Shown: positions 63,650-64,000 of the stretch, one piece after another
How the letters are laid out: every line of letters begins with the position of its first letter
How positions within the stretch are numbered: the stretch's first letter is position 1
From: a bacterium
GTDB lineage: Bacteria; Planctomycetota; Planctomycetia; Isosphaerales; Isosphaeraceae
Direction: 5' to 3'
Assembly: GCA_016125085.1 (NCBI GenBank)
Contig: WGMM01000004.1
Span: forward strand, 151,074-215,073
DNA length: 64,000 nucleotides
Notes under the pieces: generated by a model
The model's database searches: none
Told to the model about the DNA's origin: nothing
Seen by the model: only the letters and a program-made list of their open reading frames with translations
Translations under genes and position numbers: made by a program

Positions 63650-64000
63650 GGAATTCTATCTCCATCTATAAGAATCGCTCGGTTAACGGTCCCCGAACGA
63701 CTACGACTTGCGTTCGACTTGCCTTCACTGCTGCGGTTCGTAAGGGTTCTTACGCTCGCAACGCTTACATCAAATACGATGATCGTAATTTCTGCAACGG
63801 TATTTTTTCGGAAAAAACACGGTTTTTCTCGTACGAAACCCCGCCCCTGCCCCTGAAACACCTTGCGAGCGGGTTCCGTAAACGCATGCATTTTTATTTA
63901 TCTGTATATCATAAAATGATTTTAGACAAGGCTTTAGCGTTATTGGGGCTCTCGCTTTCAATCGCCTGAAGCGGCGCCTTCGCCGCGACGCTTGTCAGGA
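63650..64000. other. Upstream region of the HU-like gene and window edge
   Basis: AT-rich DNA (particularly 63740-63950) that should hold the HU promoter on the minus strand, though I cannot fix it. A GCGGCG/CGCCGC hairpin with a CCTT loop (63971-63986) may be the terminator of a gene beyond the window. No coding region is supported. Confidence 0.35.

Noticed and set aside
1-64000. CRISPR arrays, IS elements, integrases, phage genes and defence islands
   Set aside because: No regularly spaced repeats, transposase motifs or phage structural genes were seen on either strand.

Overview
This 64 kb window is high-GC, gene-dense bacterial chromosome from a planctomycete. Lineage markers are: a secreted Cys/Val/Thr-rich YTV-type protein; two tandem membrane proteins opening with an MJ0042-type CxxC...CxxC zinc ribbon; a Ser/Thr kinase with the N-terminal domain common in planctomycete kinases plus C-terminal TPRs; a secreted sulfatase beside a PEP-CTERM protein; and many long secreted proteins of unknown role. 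A family such as Gemmataceae or Isosphaeraceae is plausible but cannot be fixed from the sequence. I see no prophage, IS element, CRISPR array or integrase. This is core chromosome with lineage-specific genes between housekeeping ones.

Layout. 1-8.8 kb: GNAT acetyltransferase (ArgA-like, minus), purC, aroC, then dnaK, a small unknown gene and clpB. 8.8-15.8 kb: lipoprotein, YTV protein, a minus-strand operon (AsmA-like protein, polytopic membrane protein, cutC), then pheA. 16-26.6 kb: Ser/Thr kinase, a thioredoxin-fold protein without cysteines, a D-amino-acid-type aminotransferase with a glycosyltransferase-like gene, rdgB, a secreted unknown and a subtilase. 26.8-31 kb: argC, a YfhO-like membrane protein and csrA. 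31-40.2 kb: a RlaP-type nucleotidyltransferase and a 2,734-residue alpha-2-macroglobulin-like protein. 40.5-49 kb: glgC, M16 peptidase, an unknown secreted protein, purple acid phosphatase and a divergent RNase HII-like protein. 49-57.5 kb: infA and rpsT (divergent), a secreted unknown, the zinc-ribbon/HEAT pair, a DUF2007-like protein and accA. 57.6-64 kb: sulfatase, PEP-CTERM protein, RraA-like, HIT, PIN-TRAM, tRNA-Leu(UAA) and an HU-like protein with a Lys/Ala tail.

Regulation. Two near-perfect sigma-54 (-24/-12) promoters stand out, one before dnaK and one before csrA. Both keep GG-N10-GC inside a TGGCA...TTGCA frame. They suggest an RpoN-linked programme joining protein folding to CsrA-type post-transcriptional control. 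Sigma-70-like promoters can be read before purC, pheA, rpsT, infA and accA, and strong hairpin terminators close many units.

The most interesting lineage-specific material is the giant macroglobulin-like protein (no thioester, Met/Gly-rich segment where a bait region would lie), the duplicated zinc-ribbon/HEAT membrane proteins, the RNase HII-like protein and the YTV protein. No single locus clearly qualifies as a wholly new multi-gene system. The zinc-ribbon/HEAT/DUF2007-like cluster at 51.1-56.3 kb is the best candidate.
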